Assembly (NCBI RefSeq): GCF_041199985.1
Contig: NZ_CP165647.1
Span: forward strand, 992,001-1,056,000
Direction of reading: 5' to 3'
From: Leptotrichia sp. HSP-536
GTDB lineage: Bacteria > Fusobacteriota > Fusobacteriia > Fusobacteriales > Leptotrichiaceae
Length of the DNA stretch: 64,000 bases
Below, piece after piece: positions 54,817 through 62,551 of the stretch. The notes beneath the pieces were generated by a model that did not search any database, was not told the DNA's origin, and worked only from the letters and a program-made list of their open reading frames with translations. Made by a program: the position numbers and the translations under genes. Every line of letters starts with the position of its first letter. The stretch's first letter is position 1.

Positions 54817-54864
54817 TACCGTTAAATAGGATTCTCATTTTTGAAACTTATTTGACGGTATTTT
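54817..54864 (+). terminator. treC terminator
   Basis: TACCGTTAAATA pairs with TATTTGACGGTA (one G-U) and TTTTAAAT follows. Confidence 0.8.
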
Positions 54865-54891
54865 AAATAAAAAATGAAGAAGGAAATTAAA

Positions 54892-55671
54892 ATGAAAACA
54901 GAAATTATATGTGTTGGAACAGAATTATTAGTTGGAGATATTGTAAATACGAATGCACAGTATATTTCAGCAAAGCTCACAAATATTGGGATTGATTTGT
55001 ATTATCAGACTACGGTTGGAGATAATTACGGACGGCTTATGGAGTGTTTGGAAAATGCTTTTAAAAGGGTTGATTTGGTAATTACTACTGGAGGACTTGG
55101 GCCTACAGTTGATGATATTACAAAAGAAGTTGTGGCTGACTATTTTGGAGAAGAGCTGGAAATGATTGAGCGGTATTATGATTTGATTGTGAAAAAATAT
55201 AATGCGAGAGGCTTTGAAGAAGTGGCTTCTGGTGGAAGAAAGGAAGCATCTATTTTAAAAAATTCAAAATTACTGGAAAATGAAGTTGGGCTTGCACCAG
55301 GATTTTTTTATGAAAAGGATAATAAAAAAATAATAGTATTGCCAGGGCCTCCAAGAGAAATGACTTGGATGGTGGATAATCAGGTTTTACCATTTTTAAA
55401 GCAATATTCAAATGATATTTTGCTAATGAAAACTCTTGAAATAAAAGGAGTTCCAGAAGGGAAAATTGACGATAGACTAAAAGATTATTTTGAAATGTCT
55501 AATCCAACTGTTGCTCCTTATGCAAAGGAGGGCTGTGTTCATGTAAGAATTGCAATGAAAGGCGATAGAGGGAGTACAGATTATCTGATTGCTGAAATTG
55601 ACAAAATTGCGAATGAAATTATTGAAATTTATCCGCAGGCAGTGGAGATTAACGAAGAGCAGCTTAAATAA
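54892..55671 (+). CDS. CinA N-terminal (molybdopterin-binding-like) domain protein
   Basis: The 259-residue protein is the COG1058 part of CinA: TEIICVGTELLVGDIVNTN, DLVITTGGLGPTVDDITKE near residue 70, and IIVLPGPPREMTWM near 150. In other bacteria this domain hydrolyses ADP-ribose or NMN-cycle by-products. The usual C-terminal nicotinamide-mononucleotide deamidase domain is absent, so the protein is short compared with ~415-residue CinA. The ATG at 54892 fits an AAGGAA site better than 54874. It precedes pnp but is separated from it by a terminator. Confidence 0.85.
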   Translation: MKTEIICVGTELLVGDIVNTNAQYISAKLTNIGIDLYYQTTVGDNYGRLMECLENAFKRVDLVITTGGLGPTVDDITKEVVADYFGEELEMIERYYDLIVKKYNARGFEEVASGGRKEASILKNSKLLENEVGLAPGFFYEKDNKKIIVLPGPPREMTWMVDNQVLPFLKQYSNDILLMKTLEIKGVPEGKIDDRLKDYFEMSNPTVAPYAKEGCVHVRIAMKGDRGSTDYLIAEIDKIANEIIEIYPQAVEINEEQLK

Positions 55672-55730
55672 TTAAATTTAAAATTTTGAATAAGTAAAAG
55701 CAATAAGTCGATATTTTTTTGTATTTTTTT

Positions 55731-55760
55731 AAGAGTGGAGATTTTTCTGCTCTTTTAATT
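55731..55760 (+). terminator. terminator after cinA
   Basis: AAGAGTGGAGA pairs with TCTGCTCTT across a short T loop, followed by TTTAATTTTTT. Confidence 0.7.
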
Positions 55761-55768
55761 TTTTAGAT

Positions 55769-55797
55769 TTGTAAAAATTATGAAAAAATGGTATAAT
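55769..55797 (+). promoter_or_regulatory. pnp promoter, extended -10
   Basis: TTGTAA and TATAAT are 17 bases apart with TGG before the -10. The predicted start, about 55804, is right at the base of the leader hairpin. Confidence 0.75.
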
Positions 55798-55805
55798 TAT
55801 AAAAA

Positions 55806-55894
55806 TTTTAAGAAGGTATTTTGAGTAAGTAATTGTAAAATTTTTTATTATAAATTAATGGAAGATTTTACTATTATTTGCTCCCTTCTTAAAA
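55806..55894 (+). promoter_or_regulatory. pnp leader hairpin, probable RNase III/PNPase control site
   Basis: Three nested pairs of arms line up: TTTTAAGAAGG with CCTTCTTAAAA (11 bp), GAGTAAGTAAT with ATTATTTGCTC (one G-U, one mismatch), and GTAAAAT with ATTTTAC (7 bp). Together they form one long stem at the predicted 5' end of the mRNA, about 20 bases before the ribosome site. In E. coli a similar pnp leader stem is cut by RNase III and then degraded by PNPase, giving autoregulation. The same role here is inference. Confidence 0.65.
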
Positions 55895-55918
55895 AATAAA
55901 GAAATTTTAGGAGGAAGA

Positions 55919-58021
55919 ATGTTTGAAGAGAAAATTTATGGTTTTAATTTAGGAAATCAGAAAATTAAATTAAGTACAGGAAAAATTGCACGTCAAGCTG
56001 GAGGTTCAGTTGTCGTTCAATGTGGAGGGACAATGCTTTTAGTTACGGCGACTAGAAGTAAGGATGTCAAGGAAGGGCAGGATTTTTTCCCTTTAACAGT
56101 TGACTATATCGAAAAATTTTATGCATCTGGAAAATTTCCAGGTGGATTTATAAAAAGGGAAACTAAGCCAGGAACTGATGAAGTTTTGATTTCAAGATTG
56201 ATTGACAGACCAATCAGACCTTTATTTCCAGAAGGATTTTTAAATGCTGTTCACATTGTGATTACAGTACTTTCGTATGACGAAGTGAATTATCCTGAAA
56301 ATCTAGCTACAATTGGAGTTTCTGCTGCATTAGGGTTATCTGATATTCCATTTGCGGGAACTGTGGCTGGGGTTACAGTTGGATACATTAATGGAGAATA
56401 CATCTTGAATCCAACTGGAGAGCAATTACAAGAAAGTGAAATTCATTTATCAGTTGCAGGAACTAAGGATGCCGTAACAATGGTAGAGGCTGGAGCTAAA
56501 GAAGTTTCTGAGGAAGTAATGCTGGAAGCGATTATGTTTGGGCATGAGAGAATTAAGGAAATTTGTGCGGAGCAGGATAAATTCCTAGCACAGTTTGATG
56601 TACAAAAATATGAATTTGAGAAAAAGGAAGTAGAGCCTGAAATCAAGGAATTTATTGATGGATTTGAAAGTGAAGTTGAAAATGCGATTATGACACCGGG
56701 AAAATTGGAAAAATATGAAGCAATTGACAATTTGGAAATAGAACTTTTTGAAAGATACATTGAAAAACTTGAAAATGAAGAAAAGGAAATTGACGAAAAC
56801 ACTGAAAAAGAATTTAAGAAATATTATAGAGATGTGGAAAAAAGACTTGTCAGAGATGCCATTTTGTACAAGCAATATCGTGCTGACGGACGTCAAACTA
56901 CTGAAATCCGTCCAATTGACGTGGAAATAGATACACTTCCGGTGCCACATGGCTCTGCATTATTCACACGTGGGGAAACTCAGGCATTGGTTGTTGCAAC
57001 GCTTGGAAGCAAGGAAGATGAGCAAATTATTGATGGAATGGAAGATGAAACACGTAAAAAATTCTTCCTACATTATAATTTCCCGCCATATTCAGTTGGA
57101 GAAGCAGGATTTATGAGAGCCCCAGGACGTCGTGAATTGGGACACGGAAACTTGGCTGAAAGAGCGTTAAAATACGTTATGCCAGAACAAGATAAATTCC
57201 CATACACAGTAAGACTTGTTTCTGAAATTACAGAATCAAACGGATCTTCATCCCAAGCTACAATTTGTGGAGGATCGCTTGCATTAATGGCGGCTGGAGT
57301 GCCTATAAAATCAACAGTTGCAGGAATTGCAATGGGACTTATAAAAGAAGGGGATACATTTACTGTACTTACTGATATTCAGGGGCTTGAAGATCATTTG
57401 GGAGATATGGACTTTAAAGTTGCAGGTACAAAGAATGGAATTACTGCAATTCAGATGGATATAAAAATTGAAGGAATTACAAGGGAAATAATGGAAATCG
57501 CTTTAAAACAGGCATTGGAAGGAAGAATGTTCATTATTAATAAAATGGAAACTGTAATTAGTGAGCCAAGAGCGGAAGTTTCTGAAAATGCACCAAAAAT
57601 TGAGGTTCTTAAAATTAATCCAGATAAAATTGCTGGACTTATTGGACCAGGTGGAAAAGTAATTAGAGCGATTATTGATGAAACTGGAGTTTCGATAGAC
57701 ATTGAAGATGACGGAACTGTTTCGATTTTTGGAAAAGAATCTGAAAATATGAAAAAAGCATTGGAACTTGTAAAAAGACAAACTCAGTCAGTTGAATTAA
57801 ATACAATTTATGAAGGAAAAGTTACAAAACTGATGAAATTTGGTGCATTTGTGGAAGTGCTGCCAGGGAAAGAAGGACTTTTGCATATTTCTGAAATAAG
57901 TAACAAAAGAGTTGAAAAGACTGAAGATGCACTAAAAGAAGGACAAAATGTGAGAGTTAAGGTAATTTCAATGGAAAGCGAAGATAAATTTAACTTGAGC
58001 ATGAAAGCATTAAAGCAATAA
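55919..58021 (+). CDS. pnp: polyribonucleotide nucleotidyltransferase (PNPase)
   Basis: PNPase degrades RNA 3' to 5' with phosphate and can add tails. Two RNase PH-like domains are visible (FYASGKFPGGFIKRE near residue 72; FPPYSVGEAGFMRAPGRRELGHG near 385), with a helical domain between them. A KH domain (INPDKIAGLIGPGGKVIRAI) follows at about 560-620, and an S1 domain at 625-695 (GKVTKLMKFGAFVEVLPGKEGLLH). At 700 residues it is full length. A TAGGAGG ribosome site precedes the ATG. pgsA follows after 31 bases. rpsO, often upstream, is not here. Confidence 0.97.
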   Translation: MFEEKIYGFNLGNQKIKLSTGKIARQAGGSVVVQCGGTMLLVTATRSKDVKEGQDFFPLTVDYIEKFYASGKFPGGFIKRETKPGTDEVLISRLIDRPIRPLFPEGFLNAVHIVITVLSYDEVNYPENLATIGVSAALGLSDIPFAGTVAGVTVGYINGEYILNPTGEQLQESEIHLSVAGTKDAVTMVEAGAKEVSEEVMLEAIMFGHERIKEICAEQDKFLAQFDVQKYEFEKKEVEPEIKEFIDGFESEVENAIMTPGKLEKYEAIDNLEIELFERYIEKLENEEKEIDENTEKEFKKYYRDVEKRLVRDAILYKQYRADGRQTTEIRPIDVEIDTLPVPHGSALFTRGETQALVVATLGSKEDEQIIDGMEDETRKKFFLHYNFPPYSVGEAGFMRAPGRRELGHGNLAERALKYVMPEQDKFPYTVRLVSEITESNGSSSQATICGGSLALMAAGVPIKSTVAGIAMGLIKEGDTFTVLTDIQGLEDHLGDMDFKVAGTKNGITAIQMDIKIEGITREIMEIALKQALEGRMFIINKMETVISEPRAEVSENAPKIEVLKINPDKIAGLIGPGGKVIRAIIDETGVSIDIEDDGTVSIFGKESENMKKALELVKRQTQSVELNTIYEGKVTKLMKFGAFVEVLPGKEGLLHISEISNKRVEKTEDALKEGQNVRVKVISMESEDKFNLSMKALKQ

Positions 58022-58052
58022 AACTAATTATAAATAAAGGAGCGTGAAACGG

Positions 58053-58607
58053 ATGAAAATGAATTTACCTAATAAATTGGCTATATTAAGAATGGTTCTG
58101 GTTATTCCATTTGTGATTTTTCTGAGCTTAGCTCTGGAATATTCGGATAGTACAGGGATTACTATGACAATGAGAATATTTGCAGCAATTATTTTTGTAG
58201 GGGCAGCTATCACAGATTATTATGACGGAAAAATTGCAAGAAAATATAATTTGATTACAAATTTAGGAAAACTGCTAGATCCATTAGCGGATAAAATCCT
58301 TGTTATTTCGGCTTTGGTTACACTTGCGAAATTCAGTCAAATTAGCCTGTGGTTTGTAATAATCATAATATTCAGAGAATTACTGATAACGGGGCTTCGT
58401 TCAATTGTGGCGGCTGAAGGGGTTGTTATTGCAGCTGAGAGTCTTGGAAAATGGAAAACTGCGACTCAAATGGTAGCACTGACATTAATGATTTTAATAC
58501 CTTTTAGTTTTACAGTGAATAATTTATTATTATTAATTCCATTGATATTAACTGTAGTTTCAGGAGTTGAATATGTCTTAAAATGTAAAAATGTTTTAAA
58601 TAAATAA
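58053..58607 (+). CDS. pgsA: CDP-diacylglycerol-glycerol-3-phosphate 3-phosphatidyltransferase
   Basis: PgsA makes phosphatidylglycerol phosphate, the first committed step to phosphatidylglycerol. The CDP-alcohol phosphotransferase signature DG-x2-AR-x8-G-x3-D-x3-D appears as DGKIARKYNLITNLGKLLDP continuing LADK, near residues 54-77. About five or six membrane helices cover the rest. The ATG at 58053 has GGAG ten bases upstream; the GTG at 58044 is too close to it. It has 184 residues, normal for the family. It follows pnp closely and precedes a hairpin and yggT. Confidence 0.9.
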   Translation: MKMNLPNKLAILRMVLVIPFVIFLSLALEYSDSTGITMTMRIFAAIIFVGAAITDYYDGKIARKYNLITNLGKLLDPLADKILVISALVTLAKFSQISLWFVIIIIFRELLITGLRSIVAAEGVVIAAESLGKWKTATQMVALTLMILIPFSFTVNNLLLLIPLILTVVSGVEYVLKCKNVLNK

Positions 58608-58632
58608 TATAAATAAATAATAAAAATAAAAG

Positions 58633-58669
58633 CCTTGAGATAAGAAATATTATTTCAAGGTTAAATTTT
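58633..58669 (+). terminator. hairpin between pgsA and yggT
   Basis: CCTTGAGATAA and TTATTTCAAGG form a stem with one mismatch, followed by TTAAATTTTT, directly before the yggT ribosome site AGGAGG. It may only attenuate. Confidence 0.6.
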
Positions 58670-58680
58670 TAGGAGGTTTT

Positions 58681-58944
58681 ATGATAATGTATTTGATATT
58701 AAAAATATTTGATTTATATTCTTTTCTTATTTTATTAAATATTTTAGGTTCATGGATTGATCCTTATAATAGAATATCAATTTTTCAATGGACACGGAAA
58801 TTTACAGATCCATATTTAAAAATGTTTAAAATAATAATCCCAATTGGAAATATGAATTTGGATATTTCGGCGATTGTTGGATTAATAGTGCTGGATTTAG
58901 TAAAGGCTCTGCTTGTTCGAGCAGTTTCGCTTGGAGGATTTTGA
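58681..58944 (+). CDS. YggT family membrane protein
   Basis: The 87-residue protein has two hydrophobic segments flanking the family motif LGSWIDPYNRIS...TDPYLKMFKIIIP. The second half contains a membrane helix with ISAIVGLIVLDLV. YggT proteins are linked to cation homeostasis or cell-division factors, but their activity is unclear. The ribosome site AGGAGG is well placed. It lies downstream of pgsA. Confidence 0.85.
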   Translation: MIMYLILKIFDLYSFLILLNILGSWIDPYNRISIFQWTRKFTDPYLKMFKIIIPIGNMNLDISAIVGLIVLDLVKALLVRAVSLGGF

Positions 58945-59067
58945 GAAAACTAAGAGTAAAAAAAAATATAATATTATTTTTTCTAAGATAATAGTAGTAA
59001 AATAAACAATATCTATTTAAATATAAATTTAAGAAATATAAAGTTTATAGAAAAGGAGATTTTAGAT

Positions 59068-60210
59068 ATGAAATTAAAAAAATTTATAACTCTATCATTT
59101 TTAATAGCAGCACTTACAGTAAGTGCGGCAGCTACAAAAGAAACTAATATTTTACAAAATAAACAAGTTGTTCAAAATACCAATGTAACAAGCGATATGT
59201 ACAGTGCACAAGATGCGTTTGCAGCGGTTTACGATAGAGCAAAAGATTCAGTTGTAAATATAAGAACAAAAAAAACAATTGTAGTTGAAACTTATAATCC
59301 ACTTGAAGCCTTTTTATTTGGAACATCTGGAAGAAGACAGCAAAGACGTGAATCTGGAAGTTTGGGTTCAGGATTTATAATTTCTAGTGACGGATATATA
59401 ATGACAAATAATCACGTTATTGAAGGAGCGGATGAAATTTATGTAAAATTATCTGATGGACACGAATATTTAGCAAAGTTAGTTGGAACATCGCCAGAAG
59501 TGGATATTGCCATTTTAAAAGTTAATACAAACAGAACATTTAAACCTTTAAAATTTGCTAATTCTGATAATATAAGAATTGGGCATTGGGCAATTGCATT
59601 TGGAAATCCGTTAGGACTTAATAGTTCGATGACAGTGGGAGTAATTGGGGCTTCTGGAAGAAGTTCATTAGGAATTGAACAAGTTGAAAACTTTATTCAA
59701 ACAGATGCTTCTATTAATCAAGGAAATAGTGGAGGACCACTTCTTAATATAAATGGAGATGTTATTGGGGTAAATACTGCAATTTATTCTACAAACGGTG
59801 GAAGTGTGGGATTAAGTTTTGCAATTCCTTCAAACTTGGCTGAAAATGTAAAAGATTCAATAGTTAAAACAGGAAAATATGAACGTCCATATATTGGAAT
59901 TTCTGTACTTGATTTAACATCAGAAATTAAAAATGAAAGAAAAATTTCATATTCAACAGGTATTTTAGTTCAACAAGTTTATCCAAATTCACCAGCAGCA
60001 AAATATGGACTTAAAGTAAATGATGTAATTTTGGAAATTAATGGAAAACGTGTAACATCGGCAGGAGCATTTATTGGAGAGCTTGCAGCTAAAAAAATTG
60101 GAGAAACAGTTAATTTAAAAGTAGCATCAAATGGAAAAGAAAAAAATATTTCTATGAAATTAGAAGCATTTAATTATTCACAACAGCAAACAAGACAGCA
60201 AAGAAGATAA
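59068..60210 (+). CDS. HtrA/DegP-type serine protease
   Basis: A periplasmic protease/chaperone for misfolded envelope proteins. The signal peptide ends near VSAAA (residue 22). The trypsin-like domain shows the triad His116 (MTNNHVIEG), Asp146 (SPEVDIAIL) and Ser221 (NQGNSGGPL). One PDZ domain covers about 270-365 (YIGISVLDLT, NSPAAKYGLKVNDVI, GKRVTSAGAF). The end is Gln/Arg-rich. At 380 residues with one PDZ it resembles DegS/HtrA forms, but it is exported. The last ~80 codons and the terminator are duplicated about 2.2 kb downstream beyond bioYB. Confidence 0.93.
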   Translation: MKLKKFITLSFLIAALTVSAAATKETNILQNKQVVQNTNVTSDMYSAQDAFAAVYDRAKDSVVNIRTKKTIVVETYNPLEAFLFGTSGRRQQRRESGSLGSGFIISSDGYIMTNNHVIEGADEIYVKLSDGHEYLAKLVGTSPEVDIAILKVNTNRTFKPLKFANSDNIRIGHWAIAFGNPLGLNSSMTVGVIGASGRSSLGIEQVENFIQTDASINQGNSGGPLLNINGDVIGVNTAIYSTNGGSVGLSFAIPSNLAENVKDSIVKTGKYERPYIGISVLDLTSEIKNERKISYSTGILVQQVYPNSPAAKYGLKVNDVILEINGKRVTSAGAFIGELAAKKIGETVNLKVASNGKEKNISMKLEAFNYSQQQTRQQRR

Positions 60211-60242
60211 AAAATAATTTAAATCAAAAGCTATAAAAAAAT

Positions 60243-60275
60243 GGCTTTCTCAAAAATCTTGAGATAGCCTTTTTT
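60243..60275 (+). terminator. htrA terminator
   Basis: GGCTTTCTCAA pairs with TTGAGATAGCC (one mismatch), followed by six T. A diverged copy of the same hairpin lies at 62502-62543. Confidence 0.85.
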
Positions 60276-60290
60276 CTTTTTATTTATTTT

Positions 60291-60360
60291 CTAAAAAGAG
60301 GGCTTAACTTCTTATAAAACAGAAGTTATAACAAATCTATTATTTTAATGGGGAATAGTA
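60291..60360 (-). repeat. B-family element, inverted copy
   Basis: Read on the minus strand it begins TACTATTCCCCATT, continues with AATAATAGAT and ends with GTTAAGCCCTCTT. This order matches the element at 21697-21814. Confidence 0.45.
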
Positions 60361-60399
60361 TTAAGATATATAGAACTACACAAGATTCATAAAAAATCT

Positions 60400-61416
60400 T
60401 TAAATTTTATAGCCTAATTCTGTTACCATAGTTTTATCTTTTTCTATTGTTGTTCCTACAGTTGTTAAGAAATTCCCTGTAAGGGCGGAATTGATTCCAC
60501 ATTTTAAGCCAGTTTTTACATAATTTCCTAGTTTAATTCTTCCTCCAGCGTATCTTAAATGAGTTTTGGGCATAATAAAACGATAAATAGATATAGTCTT
60601 TAAAATTTCTAATGGTTCTAATGCTTCATTATTTTCAAATGGAGTTCCAGGAATTGGAGTTAAAATATTTATCGGAACAGAATTAACTTTCAATGTTTTT
60701 AAATCAAATGCCATATCAATTCTATCTTCAATAGTTTCTCCTAAACCAAATATTCCTCCGCTGCAAATATTTAGTCCAATTGCTTTTGCATTTTTTATAG
60801 TGTTAATTCTATCATCATAAGTGTGAGATGTACAGACATTAGGATAAAATCTTCTCGATGTTTCTAAATTGTGATGATACATTGAAATACCTGCATTAGC
60901 CAATTTTTGTAATGCTTCTTTTGTACAGATGCCGTGAGAAGCACAAAGACTTAATTTATCAGTGTGTTTTCGTATAAATTCATAAATTTCAACCAAGTCA
61001 TTTAATTCTTTCTCATTTCCATTAAATCCTCTACCGCTTGTCACAAGTGAAAATTTATGAGCACCTTCATTTTCATTTCTTTTAGCTTCACAAAGTGCCG
61101 TTTCTTTTGGAATAAGACCATAGACACTTACTGCTGTTTTAAAATGAATTGATTGTGCACAGTATTTACAATTTTCAGAGCATTTCCCAGATTTTGCGTT
61201 AATAATAGTGCATAAATCAAAATTCTCTCCACAAAATTTTTCTCTAATTTGATTCGCTGCTTCAAAAAGTATATTTAAAGTTTCCATATCATTATTAGGA
61301 ATTTTTGATAAAAAGATTGCTTCTTTACGAGTTATGTTGTATTTTTCATTTATAATTTTATTTTTTAAATTTGATATAAATTTAGCTAGTTCAGTTTGAT
61401 TATTATTTTTTAACAT
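60400..61416 (-). CDS. bioB: biotin synthase
   Basis: BioB is a radical-SAM enzyme that inserts sulfur into dethiobiotin. The SAM cluster cysteines are Cys79, Cys83 and Cys86 in KSGKCSENCKYCAQS. The auxiliary-cluster region has LCASHGIC, MYHHNLETSRRFYP and ICSGGIFGLGET, and the RYAGGRIKLG motif is near residue 293. The 338-residue length is normal. It follows bioY, with a terminator-like hairpin in the 120-base gap. No bioA, bioD or bioF is here, so dethiobiotin may come from elsewhere. Confidence 0.94.
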   Translation of the reverse strand: MLKNNNQTELAKFISNLKNKIINEKYNITRKEAIFLSKIPNNDMETLNILFEAANQIREKFCGENFDLCTIINAKSGKCSENCKYCAQSIHFKTAVSVYGLIPKETALCEAKRNENEGAHKFSLVTSGRGFNGNEKELNDLVEIYEFIRKHTDKLSLCASHGICTKEALQKLANAGISMYHHNLETSRRFYPNVCTSHTYDDRINTIKNAKAIGLNICSGGIFGLGETIEDRIDMAFDLKTLKVNSVPINILTPIPGTPFENNEALEPLEILKTISIYRFIMPKTHLRYAGGRIKLGNYVKTGLKCGINSALTGNFLTTVGTTIEKDKTMVTELGYKI

Positions 61417-61472
61417 CTCTTTTTTCCTTTCCTTGCATTCAAAAAACTGTGTTAATTAAAAATATGATAATT

Positions 61473-61509
61473 AAATAAAAGATCTCCTAAAAATTGCTTT
61501 AAAGGAGAT
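61473..61509 (-). terminator. hairpin between bioY and bioB
   Basis: On the minus strand ATCTCCT pairs with AGGAGAT across a 14-base loop and is followed by CTTTTATTT. It may end or attenuate the bioY message before bioB. Confidence 0.6.
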
Positions 61510-61535
61510 TTCTTGTTTAACAAATAATTTAATTT

Positions 61536-62105
61536 TTATTTTTTTTTAATAAATTTCCATAATCTTGGAAATAAAAGAGTTGCGGCAACTGCTTTTAGCA
61601 TATCTCCAGGAATAAAAGGAAGTACCCCAGCCATAAATACATTTTTACTAGGCACAAATAGCATTAATACTAATGCACCTAATATCAAAATAATGGCACT
61701 TACAAGTAATAGTGAAAGAAATGTCTTCACATAAGATTTTGCAATACCTTTATCAGATAAAAATCCTAAAATTAATGCAGCAGCAATATATCCTAAAATA
61801 TATCCTCCTGTTGGCGAAAACAAGGAACCTGCTTTAAATCCAGCGAAAACAGGAGCTCCTAAACTACCTGTCGCAACATAGGAAAGTACAGTTGCTGTTC
61901 CCAGTTTTCTACCATATAACAATGCTATCAATATTACTCCAAATGATCCTAGTGAAATAGGTACAGGAGTGAAATAAAGCGGTATTATAAGCTGAGACAT
62001 TATTGATAGAAATATAACTCCGCTCAATACCAAAAAAATACTTTTTAAAAATTCTTTTTCTTTTGTTTTAATTTTTATAACACCATTTAAAATATTTTGT
62101 TTCAT
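61536..62105 (-). CDS. bioY: biotin transporter BioY
   Basis: BioY is the substrate-binding membrane component of the biotin ECF transporter. The 189-residue protein has about six membrane helices. It has the family segments LYFTPVPISLGSFGVIL and FSPTGGYILGYIAAALI, where biotin binds. The ATG at 62105 follows GGAGGT directly; a longer frame starting at 62147 overlaps the promoter. bioM and bioN are not nearby. It is expressed with or just ahead of bioB, from a promoter with a palindrome. Confidence 0.9.
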   Translation of the reverse strand: MKQNILNGVIKIKTKEKEFLKSIFLVLSGVIFLSIMSQLIIPLYFTPVPISLGSFGVILIALLYGRKLGTATVLSYVATGSLGAPVFAGFKAGSLFSPTGGYILGYIAAALILGFLSDKGIAKSYVKTFLSLLLVSAIILILGALVLMLFVPSKNVFMAGVLPFIPGDMLKAVAATLLFPRLWKFIKKK

Positions 62106-62136
62106 AAACATACCTCCACGATTTTTAATTTTATAG

Positions 62137-62166
62137 TATTGTAACACCTGTTATATAAAAAGTCAA
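62137..62166 (-). promoter_or_regulatory. bioY promoter with overlapping palindrome
   Basis: On the minus strand TTGACT and TACAAT are 17 bases apart. Overlapping the -10 and spacer is the palindrome TATAACA-GG-TGTTACA. Its location suits a biotin-dependent repressor, but it does not match the classic spaced BirA site. Confidence 0.6.
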
Positions 62167-62239
62167 TAAAATTTTATGATAGATGTTTAAACATTGTGAA
62201 GTATTAATAAACTAAGATTCAACTGTTATTTTTATGTAA

Positions 62240-62470
62240 CAAATTTATTCAAATTCTCCAGCAGCAAAATACGGACTTAAAGTAAATGATGTAATTTTGG
62301 AAATTAATGGAAAACGTGTAACCTCGGCAGGAGCATTTATTGGAGAGCTTGCAGCTAAAAAAATTGGAGAAACAGTTAATTTAAAAGTAGCATCAAATGG
62401 AAAAGAAAAAAATATTTCTATGAAATTAGAAGCGTTTAATTATTCACAACAGCAAACAAGAACACAGTAA
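62240..62470 (+). pseudogene. truncated copy of the htrA 3' end
   Basis: From CAA at 62240 the frame encodes QIYSNSPAAKYGLKVNDVI and continues to the htrA ending, stopping at a TAG/TAA shifted by a two-base insertion in the last codons. Only about six substitutions separate its ~215 bases from the equivalent part of the full htrA. The matching terminator copy follows. There is no protease domain and no start. The repeat and the htrA end bracket bioB-bioY. Confidence 0.85.
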
Positions 62471-62501
62471 AGAAGATAAAACAAAAATCAGAAGTTATAG
62501 A

Positions 62502-62543
62502 AAAATAGGCTTTCCCGAAAGTTTTTTGAGATAGCCTATTTTC
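62502..62543. terminator. second copy of the htrA terminator
   Basis: AAAATAGGCT and AGCCTATTTT pair perfectly. It can act on both strands and probably ends the kinase transcript coming from the right. Confidence 0.75.
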
Positions 62544-62551
62544 TTATTTAT

